Positions 35,742-44,942 of a stretch of DNA of 57,905 bases are shown here, piece by piece. The position numbers were made by a program, and so were the translations under genes. Every line of letters begins with the position of its first letter. Position 1 is the stretch's first letter. Source of the stretch: Paracoccaceae bacterium (GTDB lineage Bacteria > Pseudomonadota > Alphaproteobacteria > Rhodobacterales > Rhodobacteraceae); contig JANQPC010000034.1 in the NCBI GenBank assembly GCA_028285485.1, positions 1-57,905 on the forward strand, in the 5' to 3' direction. The notes under the pieces were generated by a model that saw nothing but the letters and a program-made list of their open reading frames with translations, was not told the origin of the DNA and made no database searches.

Positions 35742-37749
35742 GGACGATGCGCTGCTGGCGCTGCCCTACCTGTTCGAATTCTGGGCGATGCCGCATCAGC
35801 TGGCACCCGAGGGCGATTGGCGCACATGGGTTGTTCTCGGGGGGCGCGGTGCCGGAAAGACGCGCGCCGGATCGGAATGGGTGCGGGCGATGGTTGAGGG
35901 CGCGCGCCCGCTTGACGCAGGCGCGGCGGGTCATGTGGCGCTTTTGGGAGAGACCTATGAGCAGGCGCGGGACGTTATGGTGGAGGGCCCAAGCGGTATC
36001 ATCGCCTGCTCGCCGCCTGACCGGAGGCCGGAATGGCGCGCCACGCGGCGGCGCCTTGAATGGCCGAACGGGGCGGTGGCACAGGTGTTTTCGGCAAGCG
36101 ATCCGGAGGCATTGCGGGGCCCGCAATTTGGCGCCGCCTGGCTGGATGAGCTTGGCTGCCCGGCCGTCGATCGCGGTGCCAATGAACCTAACCGGTTCTC
36201 GGACCCGAGATCCTCCGAATCTGCGCTCCCTCGCGCCTCGGCAGGTGCGCGGGATGATTTCATGCAGATGCAGTTTCTGCGCGCGCAGTTCGATTACTGG
36301 CGGGACCCGGCGCGGAACCCGGTTTCTTCGCTTTACGGCGCGCCGATGGTGGATGCCGAGCACATGTTCCTTTGGGCCTGGGATGCGCGGCCCTATCCCT
36401 TCTTTCCCAGTGATGTGGAGGAATGGAGCGACGGGCCGAACTATCAGCACGGCCATTGGCTGAATGGGCGCACCTCGTCGCGCTCTCTGGCCTCGGTGGT
36501 TCGGGAGATCTGCTGGCGTTCCGGTGTGACCGAGATCGATGTAAGCGCGCTTTATGGCGTGGTGCGGGGTTACACCGTTCCCGATGGCGGGACGGCACGC
36601 GCGGCGCTTCAACCGCTGATGCTGGCCTACCACTTCGATGCGATCGAGCGCGGCGGCATGCTGGTCTTTCGCAGCCGCTATGGCTGGGTGGATGCCGCGG
36701 TGGGATCGGATGATCTGGCGGTGGCCACGGACGTGCCAGGCGATATCGAGCGCACGCGCTTGCCGGATGCGGAAACAGCGGGGCGCGCGCGCCTGATCTC
36801 GGTGGAGGCCGATGGTGATTACCAGGTGCGTGCGGTTGAGGCGATTGCGCCGGATGAAGCTACGCGGAGCGTAACAACAACGGATTTGCCCTTGGTGCTG
36901 ACCGAGGCGGAGACGGGTGGGATTGCGGAGCGCTGGCTGGCCGATGCCCGAGTGGCGCGGGATACGATTCGCTTCGCGCTGCCACCCTCGCGCCGTGATG
37001 TGGGAGCGGGCGACGTGGTTGCGGTGGCCGAGCCCGCAGGGGACGCGCGCTATCGCGTGGACCGGGTGGAACAGGCGGGGCTGCGGTTGATCGAGGCGGT
37101 GCGCGTGGAGCCCGCGGGGCTTTCGGTGCGGGCAGATGGGGCCGTGGGCGGTGGATCTGCTACCGTTTATACCGCGCCGATGCCGGTATTTCCGGTTTAC
37201 CTCGACTTGCCGCTTCTGACCGGCGCCGAACGGCCCCATGCGCCCCATGTCGCGGCTTTTGCGGAGCCCTGGCCGGGCTCTGCGGCGGTGTATTCCGCCG
37301 CGGAGGGCGGCGCCTATCGGCTGGAGGCGCTGTTATCGCGGGCCGCCGTTCTGGGAGAAACGCTGACGGCGCTGCCTTCGGCACGTCCGGGCGCTTGGGA
37401 TCGGGGCGCCCCGCTTCGGGTTCGGCTGTTCGGCGGGGCGCTTTCTTCTGCCACGGAGGATGCTGTCTTCGGCGGCGCGAATGCCGCCGCTCTGGGCACG
37501 GGTGGCGACTGGGAAGTGTTTCAATTCGCCAAGGCCGAGCTCATTGCGCCGGGCACATACGATCTGACGATGCGGTTGCGGGGCCAGGCCGGAACTGACG
37601 CGGTGATGCCAATGGAATGGCCCACTGGCACCCGTTTTGTCTTGATCGACGCTGCCCTGCGCCAAACGGCGATGCTTGCCGCCGAGCGAGGGCTTTTGCG
37701 CCGTTACCGGGCGGGGCCCGGCGGGCTACCGGTGGATGACGTGCGGTAA
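35638..37749 (+). pseudogene. Fusion of GTA large terminase (5' part) and GTA tail/host-specificity protein (3' part)
   Basis: This 703-codon frame is two unrelated proteins joined in frame. Residues about 30-172 are the ATPase part of a GTA/phage large terminase: FEFWAMPHQLAPEGDWRTWV, Walker A GGRGAGKT (68-75), LLGETYEQARDVM, and FSASDPEALRGPQFGAAW leading into the Walker B-type acid Asp170-Glu171. After Leu172 the sequence changes at once to GCPAVDRGANEPNRFSDPRS, which belongs near the end of the TIM-barrel part of the large GTA tail protein (RcGTA g15-like). Tail-protein sequence then runs to the end. The terminase nuclease domain, portal, protease, capsid, head-tail and most tail genes are missing. 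Residue 703 is followed by TAA. True terminase start uncertain. Confidence 0.85.
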
Positions 37750-38106
37750 GTGGAGGAGGCCCATGCGTTTTCGGGCGTGGGGCTGCGGCCGCTGGCGCCA
37801 GCACATCTGCGCGCAGATTGGGTGAGTGGCGACATCGCGCTTCGTTGGATCCGGCGTACGCGGGTTGATGGCGATAGTTGGCAGGGCTTCGACGTGCCTC
37901 TTGGCGAGGATCGCGAAGCCTATCTCGTGCGGGTTTCCGAAGGTGCCACCACTCTGCGGGAGGCAACGGTTACCGCACCGGCATGGACTTATGCGGCGGC
38001 GGATCAGGCGGCGGATGGCGCGACAGGCGCCCTTGCTTTCGACATTGCACAGATTTCGGACCGGTTTGGGCCGGGCCCGTTCAGGAGGCTGGAATTCAAT
38101 GGATAA
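37750..38106 (+). pseudogene. C-terminal end of GTA tail/host-specificity protein after a nonsense codon
   Basis: This frame is the direct in-frame continuation of the fusion across a single TAA at 37747-37749. It encodes EEAHAFSGVGLRPLAPAHLR, IALRWIRRTRVDGDSWQGFD and AQISDRFGPGPFRRLEF, which I recognise as the C-terminal end of GTA g15-type tail proteins. In family members a Tyr codon is expected where the TAA stands, so one base change would explain it. It could be translated only by re-initiation at GTG 37750 or by readthrough. Confidence 0.8.
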
Positions 38107-38809
38107 TACGGGGCGTTTGGGCCTGCCGCTGGTGCAACCGGCGCAGGCGCAGAAACATGTAACGGTTAACGAGGCGCTGGCGCGGCTTGATGCGCTGGTT
38201 GAACTTCAACTTGGCTCGCGTAGCCTGACCGCGCCACCGGCGAGTGTGGCGGATGGTGCCTGCTACGCGGTGCCGCCCGGGGCGACGGATGCCTGGGCCG
38301 GCCAGGTTGGCGCGATTGCGGTGTTTCTCAACGGCGGTTGGGATTTTGTTGTGCCGGGTAACGGGTGGCGGGCCTGGATATCGGATGAGGGCGCGCTTGC
38401 GCTTTTCGATGGCTCGGCGTGGCTTCTTGGCGAAGGCGCGGTGTCAGAAAACGGGGCAGCGCTGACGCGCCGGGTGATCGAAATCGATCATGCGGTGGCA
38501 TCCGGCGCGACTTCGCAGACCAGTGCGGTGATCCCCTCGCATGCTGTTGTCTACGGTGTGACCGCCCGCGTGACCGAGGCGCTGGGCGGCGGGGTGGCGA
38601 GCTGGCGGCTCGGGGTGGCCGGGGCGGATGACCGCTATGGAACAGGGTATGGCGTGGCGTTCGATGCCTGGGCGCGGGGCGTAACCTCCACGCCCACGGC
38701 CTATTTCGCCGATACGGCCCTTTTGCTGACCGCCGAGGGCGGGGTGTTCGCGGGCGGCACCGTGCGTTTGGCCGTGCATATCGCCGAGATGTCACTCCCG
38801 CGGGCATAG
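38099..38809 (+). CDS. DUF2793 domain protein, GTA-associated tail/fibre type
   Basis: A 236-residue protein. The N-terminal part (LGLPLVQPAQAQKHVTVNEA, then LARLDALVELQL) is the DUF2793 signature found directly after the GTA tail gene in Rhodobacterales. The C-terminal part (about 125-236) is a beta-rich domain with IPSHAVVYGVTARV and FADTALLLTAEGGVFAGG, probably a receptor-binding or fibre-tip domain. The ATG at 38099 overlaps the tail-gene end by eight bases. It is intact although most of the cluster is gone. Confidence 0.8.
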   Translation: MDNTGRLGLPLVQPAQAQKHVTVNEALARLDALVELQLGSRSLTAPPASVADGACYAVPPGATDAWAGQVGAIAVFLNGGWDFVVPGNGWRAWISDEGALALFDGSAWLLGEGAVSENGAALTRRVIEIDHAVASGATSQTSAVIPSHAVVYGVTARVTEALGGGVASWRLGVAGADDRYGTGYGVAFDAWARGVTSTPTAYFADTALLLTAEGGVFAGGTVRLAVHIAEMSLPRA

Positions 38810-38812
38810 CCC

Positions 38813-39169
38813 ATGCGGCGGGTGACGGTGGGAGACGCGCTGGCGGCGGCGCGCGTTTTGATTGCTGTGCCGGCCAGGCGCAAACACTGGGTGGTGCGGC
38901 GGCTTTTTTGCGAGGCGGCGCGGGCGGAGACGCATCGCCTTGGAACCGGAAGATGCCACCCGATCTGGGGGGATGGGACATTGATGGCGGCTGCCCTAAA
39001 GCGACGCCCGCCCCCCGAGCCGCCGTTGGAAGACCCGGCCTTTAGAGCGGCCCTGATCGTGGTGCTTGGCCAGTTGGGCTACCCTCTGGCGCAAGACAGG
39101 CAGGTCGGGGTAGCCGGATCCAGCGCCAGCCGCGCCGCCGAAATCTCCTCCCCACATTCCGTGCAATAG
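38813..39169 (+). CDS. DUF7742-like GTA-flanking protein, possibly 3'-extended
   Basis: 118 residues. The N-terminal part (MRRVTVGDALAAARVLIAVP, then RRLFCEAARAE and GRCHPIWGDGTLMAAAL) resembles the small protein that follows DUF2793 in GTA clusters. Homologues that I recall end after about 90 residues. Here the frame continues through LGQLGYPLAQDRQ into the 3' end of the opposite-strand zinc finger gene, overlapping it by 91 bases. The native stop may have been lost. Confidence 0.6.
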   Translation: MRRVTVGDALAAARVLIAVPARRKHWVVRRLFCEAARAETHRLGTGRCHPIWGDGTLMAAALKRRPPPEPPLEDPAFRAALIVVLGQLGYPLAQDRQVGVAGSSASRAAEISSPHSVQ

Positions 39170-39426
39170 CCGTATTCGCCTTCGTCGAGGCGGGCAAAGG
39201 CGGCGGCGATGCGCCGGCGCTGAGCCTCTCTGCGCCCCTGCGTGGCCCGGGCCATCGCCTGCTGCTGCAGCGCATCCATCCGACTGAGGCGGCCAACCGA
39301 TTGCTGATCGAGCATCACGGTGTTCTGGCCATCGCGGCCGAGATCATCCTCGGCATCGATCGCCTCCAAAGCGGCCAGCAGCCGTGCCCGGGCTTCGGCA
39401 ACATTCGGTATCGTGATCGCCCCCAT
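39079..39426 (-). CDS. DksA/TraR-type zinc finger protein
   Basis: A 115-residue protein with an N-terminal helical coiled-coil region (EARARLLAALEAIDAED onward) and a C-terminal C4 zinc finger: CTEC at about residues 84-87 and CLSC near 110-113. It belongs to the DksA/TraR family that enters the RNA polymerase secondary channel. It is shorter than DksA, so a distinct paralogue. Start at ATG 39426; an in-frame extension upstream would overlap the cysE promoter. Confidence 0.83.
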   Translation of the reverse strand: MGAITIPNVAEARARLLAALEAIDAEDDLGRDGQNTVMLDQQSVGRLSRMDALQQQAMARATQGRREAQRRRIAAAFARLDEGEYGYCTECGEEISAARLALDPATPTCLSCARG

Positions 39427-39491
39427 TCCCGATAGTGGTTCGCATCCCGGCATCGCGTGGTGTACAGGATTGGGCAACCGGAGGTAAGCCC

Positions 39492-40310
39492 ATGGCCGAA
39501 ACCCACGCGAAAATCACCGAGATCGATCCGATCTGGAGCCGTATCCGTGAGGAAGCCCGTACGGCGGTGGCCGATGAGCCGCTGTTGGGTGGCCTCGTGC
39601 ATTCGAGCATCCTGCATCACGAAACGCTTGAAGGGGCGCTGGCTTACCGCATCGCGATGAAGCTTGCTTCGGGCGAGATGTCATCCCAGCTTGTGCGCGA
39701 GATTGCGGCGGCAGCGCTGGCGGCGGATCCCGAAATTGCCGCATCGGCGCGCGCCGATATCGTGGCCACGTTCGAGCGCGATCCGGCGGCCTCGCGGATG
39801 CTCCAGCCGCTTCTTTATTTCAAGGGTTTTCAGGCGTTGCAGGCCTATCGCGTGGCCCATTGGCTCTGGCGTGAGGGCCGGCGCGATATGGCCTATTTCT
39901 TCCAGATGCGTGTTTCGGAAGCCTACGGGGTGGATATTCACCCCGCTGCCCGCATCGGCAAGGGCATTCTGATCGATCACGCCCATTCCATAGTGATCGG
40001 GGAAACCGCGGTGGTGGGCGATAACGTCTCCATGCTCCATTCGGTAACGCTGGGCGGGACGGGCAAGGAAGATGAAGATCGCCATCCGAAAATCGGCTGC
40101 GGCGTGCTGATCGGCGCGGGCGCGAAAGTGCTTGGCAATATACGCGTGGGCAATTGCAGCCGTATCGCGGCGGGCTCGGTGGTGCTGGCGGATGTGCCGG
40201 AGAAGAAAACGGTCGCTGGCGTGCCCGCCAAGATCGTGGGCGAGGCCGGGTGCTCTCAACCCTCCGTCAACATGGATCAGCTGTTCGGGCAGCCCACAAT
40301 CGGGCTCTGA
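39492..40310 (+). CDS. cysE: Serine O-acetyltransferase
   Basis: The 272-residue enzyme makes O-acetylserine, the carbon skeleton for cysteine. The N-terminal helical SATase domain is DPIWSRIREEARTAVADEPL onward. The C-terminal left-handed beta-helix has hexapeptide repeats (GVDIHPAARIGKGILIDHAH, SIVIGETAVVGDNVSMLHSV, TLGGTGK). The C-terminal tail ends in Ile-Gly-Leu, whereas binding of the cysteine synthase partner usually uses a terminal Ile. The ATG at 39492 lies 65 bases from the divergent zinc finger gene. It complements the sulfite-reduction operon at 6-10 kb. Confidence 0.95.
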   Translation: MAETHAKITEIDPIWSRIREEARTAVADEPLLGGLVHSSILHHETLEGALAYRIAMKLASGEMSSQLVREIAAAALAADPEIAASARADIVATFERDPAASRMLQPLLYFKGFQALQAYRVAHWLWREGRRDMAYFFQMRVSEAYGVDIHPAARIGKGILIDHAHSIVIGETAVVGDNVSMLHSVTLGGTGKEDEDRHPKIGCGVLIGAGAKVLGNIRVGNCSRIAAGSVVLADVPEKKTVAGVPAKIVGEAGCSQPSVNMDQLFGQPTIGL

Positions 40311-40316
40311 CCACGC

Positions 40317-41612
40317 TCAGGCGAGCATGGCCACGGGGTTTTCGAGCCCGCTCTTGATCGCATCCAGCAGTTCGGCCCCGAGCGCGCCGTCGATCACCCG
40401 GTGATCGACGCTGAGGGTCACGCTCATCACCGTGGCCACGGTGATTTCGCCGTCCTCCCCCACAACCGGCTTTTTTGCCCCGGCGCCCACTGCGAGGATC
40501 GCGCCATGGGGCGGGTTGATCACGGCATCGAAATTGTCGATCCCGAACATGCCGAGGTTTGAGATCGCGAAGCTTCCGCCCTGATATTCATGCGGCGCAA
40601 GCTTCCGTTCGCGGGCCCGGGTGGCGAGATCCTTCATCTCGGCGGAAAGCGCTGAGAGCGATTTCATCTCTGCATCTTTGAGAACCGGGGTGAACAGCCC
40701 GCCCTCGATGGCTACGGCTACCGCCACATCCGAGGGTTTGAGTTGCAGCACCCGGTCACCGGCCCAGACGGCATTGGCGGCGGGCACCTGCTGCAACGCC
40801 AGGGCGCAGGCCTTGATGATGAAATCGTTGACGCTGAGCTTCACGCCGCGCGCCTCAAGTTGTTTGTTGAGCTCACCGCGGAACTTCAAAAGCGCATCGA
40901 GCCGGATATCGCGGCGCAGGTAGAAATGCGGGATCGTCTGCTTGGCTTCGGTGAGCCGCGCGGCGATCGTTTTGCGCATCCCGTCAAGGGGCAGTTCCTC
41001 GTATTCGCGCCCCTCGTAGATTTTGGTGACCGTATTGGCATCCATGCCCTGCGGCGCGGCGGCTGCGGCGGGCGCTGCTGCCGGTGCGGCAGGGGCGGCG
41101 GCGGGCTGGGGCGTTGCCGTTTCAACATCGGCTTTGACGATGCGGCCCTTGGGGCCCGAGCCCTTGATTTGAGACAGGTCGAGCCCCTTCTCAGCGGCAA
41201 TCCGGCGGGCGAGGGGGGAGGCGAAGATGCGCCCCCCATCCGCTGCGGCGGGGGCCGCAGGCGCTGCGGCCGGCGCGGGTGCGGGAGTCGGGGCCGGCTC
41301 TTCTGCTGCTGCGGGGGCGGCCGGCGCCGGGGCTGCCGCGGCGGGCGCACCGATGTCATCGGCGCTTTCGCCATCGTCGAGCAGCACGGCGATGGGCGTG
41401 TTCACTTTCACCGCCTCGGTGCCCTCGGCCACGAGGATCTTGCCCACCGTGCCCTCATCCACCGCTTCGAATTCCATCGTGGCCTTATCGGTCTCGATCT
41501 CGGCCAGAAGATCGCCGGAACTCACCGTATCGCCCTCCTTGACCAGCCATTTGGCAAGCGTGCCTTCCTCCATCGTGGGTGAAAGGGCGGGCATGAGCAC
41601 TTCTGTGGGCAT
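40317..41612 (-). CDS. pdhC: Pyruvate dehydrogenase complex E2 (dihydrolipoamide acetyltransferase)
   Basis: 431 residues. The N-terminal lipoyl domain (1-80) carries lipoyl-Lys in [11 protein letters not shown] (about 41-45). A long Ala/Pro linker (about 85-125), an E3/E1-binding domain ([20 protein letters not shown]), a second Ala/Pro linker, and the catalytic acyltransferase domain follow. The active-site motif is [15 protein letters not shown] near the C-terminus. Last gene of the leftward pdh operon. Its lipoyl domain is nearly identical to that of pdhB. Confidence 0.96.
   Translation of the reverse strand: MPTEVLMPALSPTMEEGTLAKWLVKEGDTVSSGDLLAEIETDKATMEFEAVDEGTVGKILVAEGTEAVKVNTPIAVLLDDGESADDIGAPAAAAPAPAAPAAAEEPAPTPAPAPAAAPAAPAAADGGRIFASPLARRIAAEKGLDLSQIKGSGPKGRIVKADVETATPQPAAAPAAPAAAPAAAAAPQGMDANTVTKIYEGREYEELPLDGMRKTIAARLTEAKQTIPHFYLRRDIRLDALLKFRGELNKQLEARGVKLSVNDFIIKACALALQQVPAANAVWAGDRVLQLKPSDVAVAVAIEGGLFTPVLKDAEMKSLSALSAEMKDLATRARERKLAPHEYQGGSFAISNLGMFGIDNFDAVINPPHGAILAVGAGAKKPVVGEDGEITVATVMSVTLSVDHRVIDGALGAELLDAIKSGLENPVAMLA
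41380..41612 (-). repeat. Lipoyl-domain repeat, copy in pdhC
   Basis: This segment encodes the first 77 or so residues of pdhC. It is highly similar at DNA level to 43029-43261 at the start of pdhB, with the protein sequences differing at only a few positions. It is a direct repeat 1.65 kb apart, and could be a target for gene conversion. Confidence 0.8.
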
Positions 41613-41616
41613 CTCT

Positions 41617-41871
41617 TCAGTCCTTTTCCAGAACCACGGCAGCAAAGCGGGCCGGTGCGGGCCGGCCTGCGCTGAGGGCTCTGAGGGTTAGTTCGAGGGT
41701 GTTCTGGTGGCGCGCGAGCCAGTCATAGGCGGTTTGGTGGCCGCGCCCGCCGGTCAACGAAAGGGTGGCCGAGATCGTGGCATCGGGCACCAGCCCGACG
41801 ATCCGCCCATCCGGCCCGCCAATGGCGATCCGGTAGGCTTCGCGCACGCTATCGCGGCCCAGCACCTCCAT
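41617..41871 (-). CDS. Small protein within the pdh operon
   Basis: An 84-residue protein ([20 protein letters not shown]) fitted exactly between the pdhB stop (1-base gap) and the pdhC start (4-base gap). The tight spacing and coding bias argue that it is real. The N-terminal half resembles a small alpha/beta segment ([15 protein letters not shown]). I do not recognise a family. A role tied to pyruvate dehydrogenase is inferred only from position. Confidence 0.68.
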   Translation of the reverse strand: MEVLGRDSVREAYRIAIGGPDGRIVGLVPDATISATLSLTGGRGHQTAYDWLARHQNTLELTLRALSAGRPAPARFAAVVLEKD

Positions 41872-41872
41872 C

Positions 41873-43261
41873 TCAGCGGTAGGTCACGGCTTTCACCGCC
41901 TCGATCACCTCTGCCGTGGTGACAAGCGCGAGCTTTTCGAGATTTGCTGCGTAAGGCATTGGCACGTCCTTCCCGGTGCAGTTGATCACAGGGGCATCGA
42001 GGTAATCGAACGCCTCCTGCATCAGCACCGCGGAGATGTGATTGCCGATCGAGCAGACGGGGAAGCCTTCTTCCACCGTCACGCAGCGGTTCGTCTTCAT
42101 GACCGAGCGGATCACCGCGCCGGTATCCATCGGGCGCAGGGTGCGCAGGTCGATCACCTCCGCAGAGATCCCCTCTTTCTCAAGTTCTTCTGCGGCTTCG
42201 AGCGCATAGGTCATCCCGATTCCGAAGCTCACGATTGTCACGTCAGAGCCCTCGCGCCAGATCCGCGCCTTGCCGAAGGGCACGGTATAGTCATCCAGCT
42301 TCGGAACATCGAAGGTGCGCCCGTAAAGGATCTCGTTTTCGAGGAAGATCACCGGGTTGGGATCGCGGATCGCTGTTTTCAGCAGGCCCTTGGCATCGGC
42401 GGCAGAGTAGGGCTGAACCACTTTCAGCCCAGGGACGTGGCTATACCACGCCGCGTAATCCTGGCTGTGCTGGGCGCCCACCCGCGCGGCGGCGCCGTTG
42501 GGGCCCCGGAACACGATCGGGCAGCCCATCTGCCCGCCTGACATGTACAGCGTTTTCGCCGCGGAATTGATAATGTGATCAATGGCCTGCATGGCGAAGT
42601 TGAAAGTCATGAACTCCACGATCGGGCGCAGGCCGCCGAAGGCCGCGCCCACGCCGATCCCGGCAAAGCCGTGTTCGGTGATCGGCGTGTCAATCACCCG
42701 GCGCGCCTGGAATTCTTCCAAAAGGCCCTGGCTGATCTTGTAGGCACCCTGATATTCGGCCACTTCCTCGCCCATGAGGAACACCGCCTCGTCGCGGCGC
42801 ATCTCCTCGGCCATCGCATCGCGAAGCGCTTCGCGCACCGTGGATTGCACGAGTTCGGTGCCCTCGGGGTAATCGGGTTCGATGGGTGCGGCGTCAATCG
42901 CGGCAGGAACGGGGTGCTGGATCGCTGCCGCGGGTGAATCCTCGCTCGATTGGGCTTTGTTCACCGGCACGGGCTGTTGCGACTGGCTGCTGTCAATCTC
43001 CGCGCTCGCGGCATCCTCGCCATCTTCGAGCAAAACCGCGATGGGCGTGTTCACCTTCACCGCCTCGGTGCCCTCGGCCACGAGGATCTTGCCCACCGTG
43101 CCCTCATCCACAGCCTCGAATTCCATCGTGGCCTTGTCGGTTTCGATCTCGGCCAGGATATCGCCGGACGATACCGTATCGCCCTCCTTCACCAGCCACT
43201 TTGCAAGCGTGCCTTCTTCCATGGTGGGGGAGAGGGCGGGCATCAGAACTTCGGTTGCCAT
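41873..43261 (-). CDS. pdhB: Pyruvate dehydrogenase E1 beta subunit with N-terminal lipoyl domain
   Basis: 462 residues. Residues 1-80 form a lipoyl domain ([11 protein letters not shown]), followed by a variable linker (about 85-135) and then the transketolase-like E1-beta core ([40 protein letters not shown], and [14 protein letters not shown]). The lipoyl domain on E1-beta is a hallmark of alphaproteobacterial complexes. Its ATG overlaps the last base of pdhA. Confidence 0.96.
   Translation of the reverse strand: MATEVLMPALSPTMEEGTLAKWLVKEGDTVSSGDILAEIETDKATMEFEAVDEGTVGKILVAEGTEAVKVNTPIAVLLEDGEDAASAEIDSSQSQQPVPVNKAQSSEDSPAAAIQHPVPAAIDAAPIEPDYPEGTELVQSTVREALRDAMAEEMRRDEAVFLMGEEVAEYQGAYKISQGLLEEFQARRVIDTPITEHGFAGIGVGAAFGGLRPIVEFMTFNFAMQAIDHIINSAAKTLYMSGGQMGCPIVFRGPNGAAARVGAQHSQDYAAWYSHVPGLKVVQPYSAADAKGLLKTAIRDPNPVIFLENEILYGRTFDVPKLDDYTVPFGKARIWREGSDVTIVSFGIGMTYALEAAEELEKEGISAEVIDLRTLRPMDTGAVIRSVMKTNRCVTVEEGFPVCSIGNHISAVLMQEAFDYLDAPVINCTGKDVPMPYAANLEKLALVTTAEVIEAVKAVTYR
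43029..43261 (-). repeat. Lipoyl-domain repeat, copy in pdhB
   Basis: Partner of 41380-41612. The nucleotide strings are almost the same over more than 200 bases, with most differences at third codon positions and a few clustered changes. Confidence 0.8.
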
Positions 43262-44277
43262 CACACAGCCTCCCCTTGCGGCGCCGCATCGGCATAGATG
43301 TCGGTCCAAAGCTCCGAAACATCCGGTTCGGGGCTTTCTTTCGAGAATTCTGCGGCGGCGTTCACGATATCCTTGATCTCTTTGTCGATGGCCTTGAGCT
43401 CATCTTCGGTGGCGTGTTTGCCCGTCAGAAGCAGGTCGCGCACATGTTCGATGGCGTCCCGCTCTTCGCGGATTTTCTGCACCTCGTCGCGGGTGCGGTA
43501 TTTGGCGGGGTCTGACATCGAATGCCCGCGATAGCGGTAGGTCATGACCTCAAGAATGTAGGGGCCCTTCCCGGCGCGGCAGTGCGCCACCGCCTTTTCG
43601 CCCGCGGCCTTGACGGCCAGCACATCCATCCCGTCCACCTCTTCGCCCGGGATGCCGTAGGCGGCGCCCCGTTCCCAAAGGCTTGGCGATTTGGTGGAGC
43701 GTTTGACGCTTGTTCCCATGGCGTATTGGTTGTTCTCGATCACGAAGATCACCGGAAGATCCCAGAGTTCCGCCATATTGTAGGTTTCATAGACCTGGCC
43801 CTGGTTGGCCGCGCCATCGCCGAAATAGGTGAAAGTCACGCGGTCATTGCCCAGATACTTGTCGGCGAAGGCCAGCCCGGCGCCGATGGGCACCTGCGCA
43901 CCCACGATGCCATGGCCGCCATAAAAGTGTTTTTCCTTGGAGAACATGTGCATCGAGCCGCCCTTGCCGCGGGAATACCCGCCCTCGCGGCCCGTCAGCT
44001 CGGCCATCACGCCCTTGGGGTCCATCCCGCAGGCCAGCATATGCCCGTGATCGCGGTAGGAGGTGACGCGCTTGTCGCCCTCATCCGCGGCGGCTTCGAG
44101 CCCCACGACAACGGCTTCCTGCCCGATATAGAGGTGGCAAAAACCGCCGATCAGCCCCATGCCGTAGAGCTGGCCCGCCTTTTCCTCGAACCGGCGGATC
44201 TGCAGCATCTCGCGGTAGTAATGCAGCAGCTCATCTTTGGAGACATTGGGTTTCTTGGTCGTGCGTCTTGCGGCCAT
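43261..44277 (-). CDS. pdhA: Pyruvate dehydrogenase E1 alpha subunit
   Basis: The 338-residue protein binds thiamine diphosphate: [20 protein letters not shown], ending in IENN, is the ThDP/Mg motif. [20 protein letters not shown] and the phosphorylation-loop region [20 protein letters not shown] are intact. First gene of the pdh operon. A palindrome (44302-44323) lies 25 bases upstream of the start. Confidence 0.97.
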   Translation of the reverse strand: MAARRTTKKPNVSKDELLHYYREMLQIRRFEEKAGQLYGMGLIGGFCHLYIGQEAVVVGLEAAADEGDKRVTSYRDHGHMLACGMDPKGVMAELTGREGGYSRGKGGSMHMFSKEKHFYGGHGIVGAQVPIGAGLAFADKYLGNDRVTFTYFGDGAANQGQVYETYNMAELWDLPVIFVIENNQYAMGTSVKRSTKSPSLWERGAAYGIPGEEVDGMDVLAVKAAGEKAVAHCRAGKGPYILEVMTYRYRGHSMSDPAKYRTRDEVQKIREERDAIEHVRDLLLTGKHATEDELKAIDKEIKDIVNAAAEFSKESPEPDVSELWTDIYADAAPQGEAV

Positions 44278-44301
44278 GCCGGCAGACCCTCCCTCAGAGC
44301 A

Positions 44302-44323
44302 AGATAGTTCAGCGTTAAACTAT
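44302..44323. promoter_or_regulatory. GATAGTT-N8-AACTATC palindrome upstream of pdhA
   Basis: A perfect 7-bp inverted repeat with an 8-base spacer, located in the gap just upstream of pdhA and downstream of ftsB. The size and shape fit an operator for a dimeric HTH regulator (TAGTT...AACTA is reminiscent of MarR/GntR-type sites). Confidence 0.5.
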
Positions 44324-44411
44324 CCCTTACAGGAAGCGTTCCGCGGGTGCATCAGAAAAACTGCCGCAGCGTCAGGGCCGAGGGTCGGGCCGCGGTCGGG
44401 CCGGGTTCGCG

Positions 44412-44765
44412 CTAGCGCAGCACCATCTCGTCGGGCCGCACAAGCCCCAGAACTTCGCGCGCCTGCTGATCGAGAAGTTCGAGATCAAGATGATCGTCTG
44501 ACAGCCGACGTGTTTTGTTTTCCAGTGCGGAAACCTCGGCGGCAAGCGCATCGCGCTCGGCTTCAAGCGCGGCCTGTTCGGCCTCGATCTGCACCCGGCG
44601 GAAAAGGCCGTAATCGCCCTGGACGGAGGCAAAGACGAAATACATCCCCGCCAGGCACATCAGGGATAGGTAGATCACCGCGCCCAGGGCGGGCCGGCTG
44701 CGGGCGGGCGTTGCCCGGTGCGGTGGCGTCCGGTGCGAAGGCGTCCGGGGCAGGGGGGGTGTCAT
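44412..44765 (-). CDS. ftsB: Septum formation initiator / FtsB-DivIC family protein
   Basis: A 117-residue bitopic membrane protein of the divisome. A Pro/Arg-rich cytoplasmic N-terminus (1-30) precedes one transmembrane helix (LGAVIYLSLMCLAGMYFVFA). A coiled coil (IEAEQAALEAERDALAAEVS, ALENKTRRL) and the conserved LDLELLDQQAREVLGLVRPD follow. The ATG at 44765 has GAGGA upstream. Position between fba and pdhA is common in the group. Confidence 0.88.
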   Translation of the reverse strand: MTPPLPRTPSHRTPPHRATPARSRPALGAVIYLSLMCLAGMYFVFASVQGDYGLFRRVQIEAEQAALEAERDALAAEVSALENKTRRLSDDHLDLELLDQQAREVLGLVRPDEMVLR

Positions 44766-44899
44766 GCGCGTCCTCATCCGCCGCCTCTTGCCGGGCGGCC
44801 TGCAAAACGAATCATTACACAGCGCCTGCCCGGTTGTGAATCCCCCCGCGCAAGATAGGCGCCGCGCCGCCCTTTTCCCCTCTGAGTTCCTGCCGGTGG

Positions 44900-44919
44900 C
44901 CGGGGGCAGGCGCCCCCGG
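44900..44919 (-). terminator. GC hairpin downstream of fba
   Basis: CCGGGGGC / GCCCCCGG perfect 8-bp stem with an AGGC loop, 24 bases after the fba stop on the leftward strand. No T-run follows, so termination would be inefficient or Rho-assisted. Confidence 0.4.
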
Positions 44920-44942
44920 TCCGCCCCTCGCGATCTGCCGCC

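Noticed and set aside
35356-37248. 630-codon open frame antisense to the GTA fusion
   Set aside because: It reads as Arg/Pro/His-rich sequence with no family resemblance, produced by GC3 bias opposite a real coding frame.
35638-38106. Interpretation of the GTA region as an intact prophage
   Set aside because: No integrase, repressor, lysis or replication genes are present, and the genes match GTA-type families with the structural module missing.
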